This document shows positions 1 through 16,864 of a DNA stretch of 60,841 bases, piece by piece. The notes beneath the pieces are model-generated. The model did not search any database and was not told the DNA's origin. It saw only the letters and a list, made by a program, of their open reading frames with translations. This DNA comes from Bordetella parapertussis. Lineage in GTDB: Bacteria; Pseudomonadota; Gammaproteobacteria; Burkholderiales; Burkholderiaceae_A. How positions within the stretch are numbered: the first letter of the stretch is position 1; every line of letters starts with the position of its first letter. A program made the position numbers and the translations under genes. The stretch is taken from positions 1 to 60,841 of the forward strand of contig CAMAXF010000009.1 in the NCBI GenBank assembly GCA_945862305.1, read 5' to 3'.

Positions 1-479
1 CGTGGGCCGAGCGCCGAGCCCATCGACATCAGGCTGGGCCGACTGCTGCGCATGTAGGCCTGCTCCATCTGGAGGTAGAGCGCGCGCGTCTCAGTCATGA
101 AGCGCTGGAACTGGGCGGCGGCTGCGCCACCGGAGAATTCTGCAATGGCCTGTTCACTGGCCTTGGGGTGAGCGTGCAGGTCGAGCCACTCAGAGGCCGA
201 CCAGGCATGCCGCGCGAGGATCGGCAGGGGCGAGAGCGTGACAACATCCGAGAGGCGAAGGCCCGCGGCCGCGAGCAGGTCCTCGAAGACCCACGACATG
301 GTGATGACCGTGGGGCCGGAATCGATCCACTTGCTGCCGGCCTGGCGCTGGTGAATTTTTCCGCCGGGCTGGGCGTGAGCCTCGAGCACCGTGACCTGCA
401 CACCCTGGCGGGCGAGGTCCACGGCAGCCGCGAGCCCACCCATGCCGGCCCCAACAATGATCACCGAACGTGCGCTCAT
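1..479 (-). CDS. crtD: Methoxyneurosporene (hydroxyneurosporene) desaturase CrtD, N-terminal part
   Basis: Only the first 159 codons are in the window; the frame stays open to base 3 and continues beyond the left edge. The N-terminus has a Rossmann FAD-binding motif (GAGMGGLAAA, residues 10-19, followed by E33 and PGG at 38-40). The stretch DSGPTVITM (about residues 53-61) is the CrtD version of this block; phytoene desaturase CrtI normally has GPTIVT there. CrtD introduces a C-3,4 double bond into hydroxylated or methoxylated neurosporene on the way to spheroidene, at the cytoplasmic membrane. Its ATG overlaps the crtA stop codon (ATGA), so the two are translationally coupled. The CrtD/CrtI distinction rests on one motif and would be firmer with the C-terminus. 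Confidence 0.85.
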   Translation of the reverse strand, partial: MSARSVIIVGAGMGGLAAAVDLARQGVQVTVLEAHAQPGGKIHQRQAGSKWIDSGPTVITMSWVFEDLLAAAGLRLSDVVTLSPLPILARHAWSASEWLDLHAHPKASEQAIAEFSGGAAAAQFQRFMTETRALYLQMEQAYMRSSRPSLMSMGSALGP

Positions 480-1171
480 GCGGGGGTGTGGGCGGTGCTC
501 AGCTGCCCGATGTCACGCAGGATTCGAAACCGAATGAAGGCCGACTCTGAAAAGTAGCGCTCGCCATAGGCGGCCGCGATGGCGGCCTGATGCCCGCCAG
601 AATGCGCGTACCGGGTCATGGCGTCCTGGCTCGACCAAATGCTGAAGGTGGCCTGCCGCACCAAGGGCGCTTCGCCCAGGCCCACGGCGAGCTCGCAGCC
701 CTCGGCCTGCGCGAGGTCGGCCTCGGCCGCAGGCGACTTCGACCAAAAGGCCAGTGCCCGATGCCAGCGAATGGATGCGCGGGTCATGGAGGCCATTCGG
801 CTGTTGGCCTCGGGGGCCTCGGCCGACACCGGAATGGGCACACCGCCCCATTGGCCACGGCTGGAAAAGGCCTGCAGGCTCAGCACGCGAAGTGCATCGG
901 CATGGTCGCGGTAGGACTGCAGTTGTGGTGAGTGGTCGATGAAGTCGTGGGCCTGTGACTCGGTCTCGAAGAGGCCCAGGTAGCCGAAACGATCCCAGCC
1001 GGGTGAGAGGCCAAAGCCGCCCTCGTGGCCACTGCCGAGGAAGCGTTCAAAGCGAAGGCCGTTGGGCTTGTGATGGGGCAGGGCGCCGAGGACCAGTCGG
1101 GCCAGGCCCCAGCCTTTGGCAGTCGTCTGCCACTTGGCGAGGGCCAGTACGAGGGTCTCGCGGCCGGCCAC
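476..1171 (-). CDS. crtA: Spheroidene monooxygenase CrtA
   Basis: 231 codons. The protein has the make-up of CrtA: an N-terminal block rich in LALAKWQT, a middle PGWDRFGYLGLFET, and a C-terminal FSIWSSQDAMTRYAH...YFSESAFIRF segment. CrtA is the O2-dependent C-2 ketolase turning spheroidene into spheroidenone, so its presence implies carotenoid synthesis in air. It lies between ppsR and crtD on the minus strand. The start is uncertain. GTG at 1171 is the first standard codon, 12 bases past the ppsR stop, with no clear ribosome binding site. The sequence also reads LTLTT just upstream in frame, which resembles the start of other CrtA proteins, so a CTG at 1186 or coupled re-initiation is possible. 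Confidence 0.85.
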   Translation of the reverse strand: MAGRETLVLALAKWQTTAKGWGLARLVLGALPHHKPNGLRFERFLGSGHEGGFGLSPGWDRFGYLGLFETESQAHDFIDHSPQLQSYRDHADALRVLSLQAFSSRGQWGGVPIPVSAEAPEANSRMASMTRASIRWHRALAFWSKSPAAEADLAQAEGCELAVGLGEAPLVRQATFSIWSSQDAMTRYAHSGGHQAAIAAAYGERYFSESAFIRFRILRDIGQLSTAHTPA

Positions 1172-1182
1172 CGTGGTGAGGG

Positions 1183-2592
1183 TCAGTCGTCCGCGTCTGC
1201 GTCGGGCCCATCAATCCCAAAGCGACGCAGCTTCACGTACAGGCTTTGGCGAGACAGCCCGAGCATCTCAGCGGCCGATGCCCGGTTGTTCTTGGTGAGG
1301 CGAAGGGCGGCCTCGATGCAGAGTTTCTCGATGAGGTCGACCGTCTCGCCCACAATTTCCTTGAGCGGCAGCCGGCCCACGAGCGCGGCCAGGTCGGCCC
1401 CGCTGCGGCCCACGGGGCTCGAGGTTTCGGGCGTGCTCTCGAGTCGGCGGTTGACATCTCTCACCATGAAGCCGAGCAAGGTTTCGGGCCCCAGGGTGAA
1501 GCTCACGCCGGAGAGTTCCACCGGCACGCTCAGGCCAGACTCACTGATCAGTTGCGTGGAGAAGAGCCGCACGCTGCCACCCTGGGCCAGGCTGTTGATC
1601 ATGACCAGCAAATCGGTGTTGGCACGGCCGAGCCATCGGTTGAGCGACTCGCCGATGATCTGGCCTGTGTGTGCAGCCTGGATTTGATCCAGGAAGGCGG
1701 GGTTGGCATGCCGAATGACACCCTTGCTGTCGGTGATGACCAGGCCATCGCTCACACGGCGCAGGGCCTCCAAGACAGAGGCATCCTCGGGCGAGGAGGG
1801 CAGGCCATTGGGCGGTTCGATGCGAACCAGGAAGACGGTGTCCGATTCCTGCCGCAGGCAGGAGACGGCCGTGCGCGCACGAACCTGGCCATTGGCAAAG
1901 GTGAGCTCGGTCTCGCTGGCACGGCCCGAGCCGCTGACCTGCTGCAGCAGCATGGTGGTGGCGCTGGCAGCCGCCGGTGCAATGAGCTGATCGAAGACGG
2001 TCTGTTTGAGCGAGGCGACATCCTGGCCAAAGAAGAAGCCCGCAGCGCGGTTGCACTCCATGACCACGTGGTCGCGTGCGCGAACGATCAGGATCGGGTC
2101 GCGGATGAGATCGAAGAGGGTGCGGTACTCGTTCTCGAGGCGACGCAGTCGGCTGTAGTCGCGCTCCATGAGCTGCTGGGCCTCCATGAGGCGGCCCTGC
2201 AAGGCTGCAAGGGGGCGCAGGTCTCGGCCAATGGCCACCATGCGGCCGTCGGGCGCGATGCGCACCAGTGAAAACAAAATGGGCACCTCGACACCGTCTG
2301 GCTGCAGCTGGTTGATGTGACGCCAGCGTGCGTTGGGCTCGCCGGCGCCCACCAGCGACAACATCTCGCGCACTTTGGGCCGGCTCTCGGAGGTGACCAG
2401 GCTCTCCCACGGCTGGCCAATCCAGGCCCGAAAGGCATTGGCCGTCCAGGCCTCGGCACTGGCGGCCACATCGCGCACGGTGCCGTCTGCATCGAGGATG
2501 AGCGCGACATCGGCGGCGGCCTCGACCAGTGCGGCGGTGGCCTGGGCGTCCAGGCCGACCATCTCGCCGCGTGCGCCTTCAATGCGTCCCAT
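1183..2592 (-). CDS. ppsR: Photosynthesis repressor PpsR/CrtJ (PAS domains plus Fis-type HTH)
   Basis: 469 residues, close to the usual ~465. PAS-like segments occupy roughly residues 20-120, 150-260 and 290-390. A Fis-family helix-turn-helix closes the protein (NNRASAAEMLGLSRQSLYVKLRR, about 436-458). Cysteines at 245 (AVSCLRQ) and 425 (EKLCIEAA) match the redox-active positions C251 and C424 known for Rhodobacter PpsR. PpsR/CrtJ binds TGT-N12-ACA and represses bch, crt and puc genes in oxygen and light. The ATG at 2592 was preferred because GAGG lies 5 bases upstream and it overlaps the aerR stop by 14 bases; an ATG at 2562 is the alternative. Confidence 0.93.
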   Translation of the reverse strand: MGRIEGARGEMVGLDAQATAALVEAAADVALILDADGTVRDVAASAEAWTANAFRAWIGQPWESLVTSESRPKVREMLSLVGAGEPNARWRHINQLQPDGVEVPILFSLVRIAPDGRMVAIGRDLRPLAALQGRLMEAQQLMERDYSRLRRLENEYRTLFDLIRDPILIVRARDHVVMECNRAAGFFFGQDVASLKQTVFDQLIAPAAASATTMLLQQVSGSGRASETELTFANGQVRARTAVSCLRQESDTVFLVRIEPPNGLPSSPEDASVLEALRRVSDGLVITDSKGVIRHANPAFLDQIQAAHTGQIIGESLNRWLGRANTDLLVMINSLAQGGSVRLFSTQLISESGLSVPVELSGVSFTLGPETLLGFMVRDVNRRLESTPETSSPVGRSGADLAALVGRLPLKEIVGETVDLIEKLCIEAALRLTKNNRASAAEMLGLSRQSLYVKLRRFGIDGPDADADD

Positions 2593-3415
2593 GGTGACCT
2601 CGCTGGCTGAGAAACTGTTGGGCGGCGGCCACGGCCTCGGGCGCGTCGCCCGACACGAGGTCGGCACCGCAGGCAGCGGCCTGGGCAGCAAAGACCTCAA
2701 TGGCAGGCCCGCCAATCATGATGGCTGGCTGCTGTTTACGACAGACCTGCCGAAGCCGAGCAATGAGCGCCGGTGCCAGCCGCATGTCGTGCTCGGTGGC
2801 CAAGGACAGGCCGATCATGTCGGCACCAGATGCGGCGGCGGCCTCGAGGAGGTCGGGCTCTTCGCCGGACTCATGGGTGATGACCGACCAGCCCGCGCGG
2901 GCAAAGAAGGCGCCGACCATTCGCAGGCCCAGGCGGTGATGCGCGCCCGGGGCCGTGCAGAGAAAGAGGCGCGGCCCCTGATCGGTTGCGGCGGCCTCGG
3001 CATGAAATTGGTCAAGCAGTTGTGAGAACACATGTTGTAGCGTCCAGAGCCCAATGGTGACATCGGTAAAAGCAGAGGTGTCCTTCACCCACCGCTCGCC
3101 GAGGAGTCGGGCTGCGGGCTGAATCAAAGACAGGAACACGGCGTCGGTGCGAAGGCCTTGGACCATCTCACCCTGAACAAGTGCCTCACAGCCGGCCAGA
3201 TCGCCCGCGGCGGCCAGGCTGGCCAGGGCATCGGCCTGGTCGCGAAGGGGGCCATCGACAGGCGAGGGCATTGCGGCGACCCCGAGGCTTCCCTGCGACA
3301 TGGGCGCCGCCTTTGCGGGTGGCTGCTCCAGCAGCACCAGGCGGGGGATGACCTCCTGGGTGAGCAGGGTCAGGAAGGTCTCGGGCTCGGTTTGAACAGA
3401 TGTTTTAGATGACAT
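2579..3415 (-). CDS. aerR: PpsR antirepressor AerR/PpaA (B12-binding-like SCHIC domain)
   Basis: 278 residues. A variable N-terminus is followed by a helical bundle (about 60-140) and a Rossmann-like cobalamin-binding fold (about 147-270) containing FLCTAPGAHHRLG, with H160-xx-G163 where cobalamin-dependent relatives hold their ligand, then a long GADMIGLSLATEHD strand-helix. AerR/PpaA proteins bind cobalamin or heme and relieve PpsR repression. The position immediately upstream of, and overlapping, ppsR is the classic arrangement. A good ribosome binding site (AAGGAG, 5 bases before ATG) supports the start at 3415. Transcription probably starts about 47 bases upstream from the minus-strand promoter in the bchF-aerR control region. 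Confidence 0.9.
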   Translation of the reverse strand: MSSKTSVQTEPETFLTLLTQEVIPRLVLLEQPPAKAAPMSQGSLGVAAMPSPVDGPLRDQADALASLAAAGDLAGCEALVQGEMVQGLRTDAVFLSLIQPAARLLGERWVKDTSAFTDVTIGLWTLQHVFSQLLDQFHAEAAATDQGPRLFLCTAPGAHHRLGLRMVGAFFARAGWSVITHESGEEPDLLEAAAASGADMIGLSLATEHDMRLAPALIARLRQVCRKQQPAIMIGGPAIEVFAAQAAACGADLVSGDAPEAVAAAQQFLSQRGHHGTH

Positions 3416-3468
3416 GGGGGCTCCTTCCCCTGTGATCGGCTCGATGGGCCTCTGAAGGGCCTGGACGG

Positions 3469-3497
3469 ACTATGCGCGGTCGTTTTGTCTTTGTCAA
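3469..3497 (-). promoter_or_regulatory. Sigma70-like promoter reading into aerR-ppsR-crtA-crtD
   Basis: On the minus strand a perfect -35 hexamer TTGACA (3497 to 3492) is followed after 17 bases by CATAGT (3474 to 3469), 4 of 6 matches to TATAAT. The -35 lies inside the imperfect PpsR site at 3492-3509, so repression, including autorepression of ppsR, would act by occlusion. Expected start about base 3462, giving a leader of about 47 bases before aerR. Confidence 0.65.
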
Positions 3498-3509
3498 TTT
3501 TAATTGATG
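3492..3509. promoter_or_regulatory. Imperfect PpsR/CrtJ operator
   Basis: TGTCAATTTTAATTGATG: left half TGT and the 12-base spacing of TGT-N12-ACA are kept, but the right half reads ATG instead of ACA. It overlaps the perfect operator at 3508-3525 by two bases, giving tandem sites 16 bases apart, and it contains the -35 box of the minus-strand promoter. Confidence 0.55.
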
Positions 3510-3525
3510 TCAAATAAAATTGACA
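3508..3525. promoter_or_regulatory. Perfect PpsR/CrtJ operator (TGT-N12-ACA)
   Basis: TGTCAAATAAAATTGACA matches the established PpsR/CrtJ consensus TGT-N12-ACA exactly, with the extended TGTCA/TTGACA halves. Its right half is the TTGACA -35 box of the bchF promoter. It lies in the only long spacer of the photosynthesis cluster, next to ppsR and aerR. Confidence 0.85.
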
Positions 3526-3548
3526 TTCTCTGGGGGCCGTCCTAGAGT
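3520..3548 (+). promoter_or_regulatory. Sigma70-like promoter of the bchF-puhE operon
   Basis: TTGACA at 3520-3525, a 17-base spacer, then TAGAGT at 3543-3548 (4 of 6 matches to TATAAT). The -35 box is the right half of the PpsR operator. Predicted start near 3555, about 36 bases before the bchF ATG. Confidence 0.7.
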
Positions 3549-3590
3549 GCATTTCTGTAGCAGTGCAAGTCGTTGACAGGAGCACCAGAT

Positions 3591-11609
<8,019 letters not shown>

Positions 11610-11610
<1 letters not shown>

Positions 11611-12320
11611 TGAACACCTCGGTGCGAGACGCAGCCTATCTCACGCGGCGCGGAGAGATCGAGGAGTATTTCGATCGCACCGCGGCCGACGCATGGGCGC
11701 GGCTCACCTCCGATGCACCGGTCAGTGGCATCCGCAAGACGGTTCGTGAGGGCCGCGAGACCATGCGCGCACTCATCGGCCAGTGGGTGGGTGCGCAGGC
11801 GGGTGCCTCGGTCTTGGATGCCGGCTGTGGCACGGGCCTGCTTGCCACCGACCTGGCCCGCGCCGGTGCGGTCGTCACGGCGGTCGACCTCTCACCCACA
11901 CTGGTGGCCTTGGCCCGCGAGCGCATGCCCGCGGACCTGCCAGGCCGCATCAACTATTTCGCGGGCGACATGCTCGAGCCGAGCCTGGGCAGCTTCGATC
12001 ACCTCGTGGCCATGGACTCCCTCATTCATTACGGCCCCACCGAGGCCCTTCGTGCGCTCGAGGCCATCGGCCCACGTGTGCGCCGCTCCATGGTGGTCAC
12101 CTTCGCGCCGAGCAGCCCACTGCTCATGGCCATGATGTGGGCCGGCCGGCTCTTCCCTCGAGGTGATCGTTCACCGGCCATCGTGCCGGTGCGCCCGCAG
12201 TGGCTGATGCGCAAGATTGCGGCCTCATCCCTCGCCCAAGAGGGCTGGCGCATTGGTCGTACCCATCGGGTCTCGCGTGGCTTCTACACCTCACAGGCCT
12301 TGGAGCTCGTGCGCACATGA
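11610..12320 (+). CDS. bchM: Magnesium protoporphyrin IX methyltransferase
   Basis: 236 residues. SAM-dependent class I methyltransferase: motif I SVLDAGCGTGLLATDLA (about 68-84), post-I VTAVDLS, and a C-terminal RTHRVSRGFYTSQALELV block shared by BchM/ChlM. It methylates the C-13 propionate of Mg-protoporphyrin IX, directly after magnesium chelatase and before the AcsF cyclase encoded further along this operon. ATG at 11610 shares its first base with the bchL stop. The stop overlaps lhaA (ATGA). Confidence 0.94.
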
Positions 12321-13747
12321 TCTGGCTTCGCCTGCTCTCACCGCGCAAGTGGTCTCAGATCGACCCGCGCTACCTGCCGTTTGCAGACCTCACCAGTGCA
12401 GACCTGCCATTCTTCAAGCTGCTGCGCCTGTCTCTCTTTCAGGTGTCCGTGGGCCTGGCCACGGCGCTCTTGGTCGGCACGCTCAACCGGGTGCTCATTG
12501 TCGAGCTCGGCGTGGCCGCATGGCTGGTGGCCAGCATGGTGGCCTTACCGGTGCTGGTGGCCCCCTTCCGGGCCCTGGTGGGCTTTCGATCCGACACCCA
12601 TCGCTCGGCCATTGGCTGGCGGCGCGTGCCCTACATCTGGATGGGCAGCCTGCTGCAGTTTGGTGGCCTGGCCATCATGCCCTTCTCGCTCATCCTGCTC
12701 TCGGGTGACACCCATTGGCCTGCCTGGATTGGCCCGGCCAGCGCGGCCTTCGCATTCCTGCTGGTGGGCCTGGGCATGCAGACGGTTCAAACCGCAGGCC
12801 TGGCACTTGCCTCCGACCTCGTCTCCAAAGAGAAGCGGCCGCGCATGGTCGCCCTCATGTACACCATGCTGCTCGTGGGCATGCTGGTCTCGGCCTTGGT
12901 CTTCAGTGTGTTTCTCCAAGACTTCTCCAAGTTCCGTCTCATTCAAGTGGTTCAGGCCGCAGCCTTCGTGGGCCTGCTGCTCAACCTGGTGGCCCTCTGG
13001 AAGCAAGAGGCCCGTCGGCCGTCGGCCACGCGCCGCACCGATGAGCGGCCGGTCTTCTGGGCCGCCTGGCGGGTCTTCATGGGCGCACCCGGGAACCTTC
13101 GTTTTCTGGTGGCCTTGGCCCTGGGCACCATGGCCTTTGCCATGCAAGACATCATCCTCGAGCCCTATGGCGGCGAGGTGCTGGGCTTGAGCGTGGCAGA
13201 GACCACGTCCCTCACAGCCCTGATGGCCGGTGGCGCACTCGCGGCCTTCTTGAGTGCAGCAGCCCTTATTCAACGTGGCCTCTCCTCCACCTTGGTGGCC
13301 TCGGTGGGGGCCCTGGTGGGCGTGTTGGCCTTCTCGCTGGTCATCTTCGCCAACCCATTCCAGTCAGAGCTGCTCTTTCGCGTGGGCACCGTGTTCATTG
13401 GCTTTGGCGGTGGTCTCTTTTCGATCGGCACGCTGACCGCAGCCCTTCAACTCGAAGAGGGCGGCCTCACGGGTCTGGCCATTGGTGCCTGGGGTGCGGT
13501 CTATGCCACGAGCACCGGCATTGCCATTGCCCTGGGCGGTGGCCTGCGAGACGTCTTCACCGGACTGGCCGTGGGCGGCGCCTTGGGGCCCGCACTCGAC
13601 AACGCTGCAGTGGGCTATGGGGTGGTTTACCACCTCGAGCTCTTGATGTTGTTTGTAACGATGGTGGCCATGGGCCCCTTGGTGTATCGGCGGCAGCTCA
13701 AGGGCCGCCCTACAGAGAAATTTGGATTGGCTGACTTCCCCAGCTGA
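12317..13747 (+). CDS. lhaA: Light-harvesting complex 1 assembly protein LhaA (PucC/LhaA family MFS)
   Basis: 476 residues with about twelve hydrophobic segments and the PucC/Bch2 signatures: N-terminal LRLSLFQVSVGLATALLVGTLNRVLIVELGV, the loop GFRSDTHRSAIGWRRVPYIWMG, and MQDIILEPYGGEVLG. LhaA is an inner-membrane protein needed for assembly of the LH1 antenna, possibly handling bacteriochlorophyll delivery. ATG 12317 overlaps the bchM stop; an upstream in-frame extension to 12200 reads through bchM and is not used. Position between bchM and puhA is the standard one in purple bacteria. Confidence 0.93.
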   Translation: MIWLRLLSPRKWSQIDPRYLPFADLTSADLPFFKLLRLSLFQVSVGLATALLVGTLNRVLIVELGVAAWLVASMVALPVLVAPFRALVGFRSDTHRSAIGWRRVPYIWMGSLLQFGGLAIMPFSLILLSGDTHWPAWIGPASAAFAFLLVGLGMQTVQTAGLALASDLVSKEKRPRMVALMYTMLLVGMLVSALVFSVFLQDFSKFRLIQVVQAAAFVGLLLNLVALWKQEARRPSATRRTDERPVFWAAWRVFMGAPGNLRFLVALALGTMAFAMQDIILEPYGGEVLGLSVAETTSLTALMAGGALAAFLSAAALIQRGLSSTLVASVGALVGVLAFSLVIFANPFQSELLFRVGTVFIGFGGGLFSIGTLTAALQLEEGGLTGLAIGAWGAVYATSTGIAIALGGGLRDVFTGLAVGGALGPALDNAAVGYGVVYHLELLMLFVTMVAMGPLVYRRQLKGRPTEKFGLADFPS

Positions 13748-13773
13748 TTCATCAACCTGAAAAGGAGAAAAAA

Positions 13774-14565
13774 ATGGGAACTGGAGCAATCACGTCGTAC
13801 ATCGACGTTGCACAACTGGTGCTGTATCTCTTCTGGGTCTTCTTCTTTGGCCTGGTCTACTACCTCACCGTCGAGAGCAAGCGCGAGGGCTTCCCTCTCA
13901 TCACGGAGCGCCGCGATGGCTCCGTTCGCTACGACACGGGGGTCACGGAGATGCCCAAGCCCAAGGTCTACAAGACCGCCTACCACGGCGATTTTCTGGC
14001 CCCACACGACCGTGACTACGCCGACCAGGCAGTCGCCGGGCGCCCCTTGGTGAACATTGCGGGCATGCCCCTGGAGCCCACGGGCAACCCCATGATCGAT
14101 GGCATCGGGCCGGGCGCATTTACCCGTCGCTCCGACACGCCCGACCGCACCGTCGATGGCGCCGCACGCATCGTGCCGCTTCGTGTGGCTGCGCCTGAGG
14201 GCTTTGGCGTGGCCAAGCAAGACCTCGACCCGCGCGGCCTGTCGGTGATTGGTGCCGATGGTCAGGTGGGCGGGAAGGTCTCCGAGGTCTGGGTGGATCG
14301 TTCCGAGCACCTCATTCGCTACCTCGAGGTCACCACCACTGGCGGCCGTCAGGTGCTGCTGCCCATGAACTTCTGCCGGGTGCGCAAAGACCGCATTCGT
14401 GGCAACCGCGTCACGGTGGAGTCCATCCTCGGTGGCCAGTTCGAGGGCGTTCCCGCCATCAAGTCGGCCAACGAGATCACGCTCTTTGAAGAAGAGAAGG
14501 TGATGGCCTATTACGGTGCGGGCACCTTGTTTGCCACACCAGACCGTCGCGAACCCTTGGCCTAA
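13774..14565 (+). CDS. puhA: Photosynthetic reaction centre subunit H
   Basis: 263 residues. A single N-terminal transmembrane helix (about residues 12-32, YLFWVFFFGLVYYL) precedes a large PRC-barrel cytoplasmic domain; EREGFPL-type sequence (KREGFPLITE) and VWVDRSEHLIRYLEV are typical. Subunit H caps the L/M core and shapes proton uptake at QB. Strong Shine-Dalgarno (AAGGAG) 6 bases ahead of the ATG, the best in the operon, fitting a protein needed in stoichiometric amounts. The puf genes for L, M and LH1 are not in the window. Confidence 0.95.
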   Translation: MGTGAITSYIDVAQLVLYLFWVFFFGLVYYLTVESKREGFPLITERRDGSVRYDTGVTEMPKPKVYKTAYHGDFLAPHDRDYADQAVAGRPLVNIAGMPLEPTGNPMIDGIGPGAFTRRSDTPDRTVDGAARIVPLRVAAPEGFGVAKQDLDPRGLSVIGADGQVGGKVSEVWVDRSEHLIRYLEVTTTGGRQVLLPMNFCRVRKDRIRGNRVTVESILGGQFEGVPAIKSANEITLFEEEKVMAYYGAGTLFATPDRREPLA

Positions 14566-14574
14566 GGATTTCCC

Positions 14575-15267
14575 ATGAGCAGCGTTCATCACCATGGCCA
14601 CGAGCATGAGTTCGAGCCCGAATATGGCTTGCCCGAGCAGCTTCCACCGGGCGAGCGCATCCTCTGGCAGGCAAGCCCGTCGGCACCACTGATCTTCTGG
14701 TCGGTCTTCCGAGGCCGTCTGCTGCTGGCCTATTTCGGCCTCATGCTGCTGCTGCGAGGCAGCTTCATGTACACCGACACAGGCTCGGTGGCGCAGACCG
14801 CGGCTGCCGTGAGCTGGCTTGGCCTGCTCTTCCTGGTGGCCTTGGGGCTCTTTGGCTGGCTGTCGCTGCTCATGGCCAAGACCACGGTCTACACGCTCAC
14901 CGACAAGCGGCTGGTGATGCGCATCGGCATCGTGCTGAACCTGAGCTTCAACATTCCGCTGCGCCGCATCCAGGCAGCGGATGTCAGGCGCCTGGCCAAT
15001 GGCACCGGTGAGATCGCCATCTCGCTGCATCCCGATGACAAGATCGCCTACCCGCACCTGTGGCCGCATGCGCGCCCTTGGCATTTGAGCAACCCGCAGC
15101 CCATGCTGCGCGGCCTGCCGAAAGTGGCACCGGTCGCAAGCCTCTTTGAGGCGGCTTGGCGGGCCAATCAGCCGGCCAGTGCACAGGCACAAGCGTCTGC
15201 CTCGCAGGGGCAGGGGGCCTCCGTGCAAGACATGCCACACGGTGCCGTTGGAGAGCTCGCCTCGTGA
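14575..15267 (+). CDS. puhB: Photosynthetic complex assembly protein PuhB
   Basis: 230 residues. Hydrophilic His/Glu-rich start (HHHGHEHEFEPEYGLPEQLPPGERILWQASP), two to three membrane segments (about 43-65 and 75-100), then a PH-like (bacterial PH, YdbS-type) stretch TVYTLTDKRLVMRIGIVLNLSFNIPLRRIQAADVR. PuhB is a reaction-centre assembly factor. AAGGA precedes the ATG. The last codons overlap the puhC GTG start (GTGA). Confidence 0.9.
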   Translation: MSSVHHHGHEHEFEPEYGLPEQLPPGERILWQASPSAPLIFWSVFRGRLLLAYFGLMLLLRGSFMYTDTGSVAQTAAAVSWLGLLFLVALGLFGWLSLLMAKTTVYTLTDKRLVMRIGIVLNLSFNIPLRRIQAADVRRLANGTGEIAISLHPDDKIAYPHLWPHARPWHLSNPQPMLRGLPKVAPVASLFEAAWRANQPASAQAQASASQGQGASVQDMPHGAVGELAS

Positions 15268-15746
15268 GTGATCGCCTGATCTCCCAGCCCAAGGTAGAAG
15301 GCTTTCCGCTCATTGGGATTGGCCTGCTCATGGTGGCCACCCTGGTGCTGGCCGGCGTCACCGCGCATCAGAAGCGCGAGGCGGCCCGGCAGGAGCAGGC
15401 GCAGATGAAAGAGGCCAAGCCCCTTGCAGCCCGTCTGCTCATTTTCAAAGACGGCGAGGCCGGCGATGTTGATGTAATCGATGCCACCACGGGCGAGCGT
15501 CTGCGGCCCATCTCCGGGGAGGCGGGCTTCGCGCGCAGTGTGCTGCGCACCCTGGCCCATGCACGCATGCGCCAAGGGGGTTCGCCGTCTGAGCCGTTTC
15601 AGTTGTCGCGAACGCCGGGTGACGCCCTGGAGTTGCTCGACCCCATCACGGGGGTGCGCCTGGACCTCGGCGCGTTTGGTCCGGACCCCGCCAAGGTTTT
15701 CCTGCCGTACCTGTTGAAAGCAACTGTTGAGAGGAGTACCCAATGA
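15264..15746 (+). CDS. puhC: Photosynthetic complex assembly protein PuhC
   Basis: 160 residues from the GTG at 15264, which shares GTGA with the puhB stop; the frame is open further upstream but only as the shadow of puhB. One N-terminal membrane segment (about residues 15-35) is followed by a periplasmic domain with [23 protein letters not shown] and a [18 protein letters not shown] block shared by PuhC proteins. It supports assembly of the reaction centre-LH1 core. Stop overlaps acsF (ATGA). Confidence 0.9.
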   Translation: MSDRLISQPKVEGFPLIGIGLLMVATLVLAGVTAHQKREAARQEQAQMKEAKPLAARLLIFKDGEAGDVDVIDATTGERLRPISGEAGFARSVLRTLAHARMRQGGSPSEPFQLSRTPGDALELLDPITGVRLDLGAFGPDPAKVFLPYLLKATVERSTQ

Positions 15747-16864
15747 GAGAGTTTGAAGAGACATTTGCCACGGCCGAGGCCGCTGCCACACTGAACCGTC
15801 AGCAGACGCCTGTTCGTGATCGCAGCCCCAACGAGGCCACGCAGAAGGCGCAGGCCGACACCCTGCTCACGCCGCGCTTCTACACGACCGACCATGCTGC
15901 CATCGATGCCGCCTCGGTCGATTCCGTGCGCGAGGAGTGGGATGCCCTCATGGCGGAGTTTGCGGCCGACAACAACGACGACCACTTCACCCGCCCGCCC
16001 GACATGGCGAGCAAGGTCTCCGAACTGCCCCCCGCCCTCTACGAGGAGTTCAACGAATTCCTCATCAGCTCCATCACCTCCGAGTTCTCCGGCTGCGTGC
16101 TCTACGCCGAACTCAAGAAGAAGGTGAAGAACAAGGACATGAAGGATGTCTTCGGCTACATGGCCCGGGATGAATCTCGGCATGCAGGCTTTATCAACCA
16201 GTGGCTCAAGGACTTCGGCGTGGGGGTGGACTTGGGCTTTCTCACCAAGGCCAAGAAGTACACCTTCTTCAAGCCCAAGTTCATCTACTACGCCACCTAC
16301 CTCTCCGAGAAGATCGGCTATGCCCGATACATCGCCATCTATCGTCAGATCGAGAAGCACCCCGAGTTTCGCTTTCACCCCATCTTTCTGTGGTTCGAGA
16401 AGTGGTGCAACGATGAATTCCGCCATGGCGAGGCCTTTGCCCTGATCATGCGGGCCAATCCCAAGCTGCTCGAGGGTCGCAACCTGCTCTGGATTCGCTT
16501 CTTCCAGCTGGCGGTGTTTGCCACCATGTTCGTGCGCGACCACACCCGGCCCGAGATGCACAAGGCCCTGGGCCTGGACCCAACCACCTACGACCTGCGT
16601 GTTTTTGAGATCACCTCCGAGATCTGCAAACAGGTCTTCCCGGTCACGCTGTCCTGGGATCACCCCGACTTTCTCGCAGGCCTTCAGCGGCTGCGCAAAC
16701 TGCAGGATGCGGTGGATGCAGGCAAGGCTGCTGGCGGTGTGGTGGGCCGGCTCCAGCAGGCCTGGGCCGCAGCCAATGCAGCCGTGGTCTTTGGTCGGCT
16801 CTTCCTGCTCCCAGTCAAGCGCGCGCCACTGCCCAAGCAGATTCGCATGGTCCCGAGCTGGTAA
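15743..16864 (+). CDS. acsF: Aerobic Mg-protoporphyrin IX monomethyl ester oxidative cyclase
   Basis: 373 residues. Diiron enzyme of the ferritin-like superfamily that uses O2 to form ring E of (bacterio)chlorophyll. Two EXXH iron motifs are clear: E144-xx-H147 (DESRHAGF) and E225-xx-H228 (DEFRHGEAF), with E119-region [12 protein letters not shown] contributing the further carboxylates. No bchE (anaerobic cyclase) is seen here, consistent with aerobic pigment synthesis. Insertion of acsF between puhC and puhE is normal in purple proteobacteria. ATG overlaps puhC. Confidence 0.96.
   Translation: MREFEETFATAEAAATLNRQQTPVRDRSPNEATQKAQADTLLTPRFYTTDHAAIDAASVDSVREEWDALMAEFAADNNDDHFTRPPDMASKVSELPPALYEEFNEFLISSITSEFSGCVLYAELKKKVKNKDMKDVFGYMARDESRHAGFINQWLKDFGVGVDLGFLTKAKKYTFFKPKFIYYATYLSEKIGYARYIAIYRQIEKHPEFRFHPIFLWFEKWCNDEFRHGEAFALIMRANPKLLEGRNLLWIRFFQLAVFATMFVRDHTRPEMHKALGLDPTTYDLRVFEITSEICKQVFPVTLSWDHPDFLAGLQRLRKLQDAVDAGKAAGGVVGRLQQAWAAANAAVVFGRLFLLPVKRAPLPKQIRMVPSW

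Noticed and set aside
1183..2715. PpsR starting at 2715
   Set aside because: The first 41 codons overlap aerR and encode Pro/Arg-rich sequence unlike PpsR; the ATG at 2592 has a GAGG and fits the family length.
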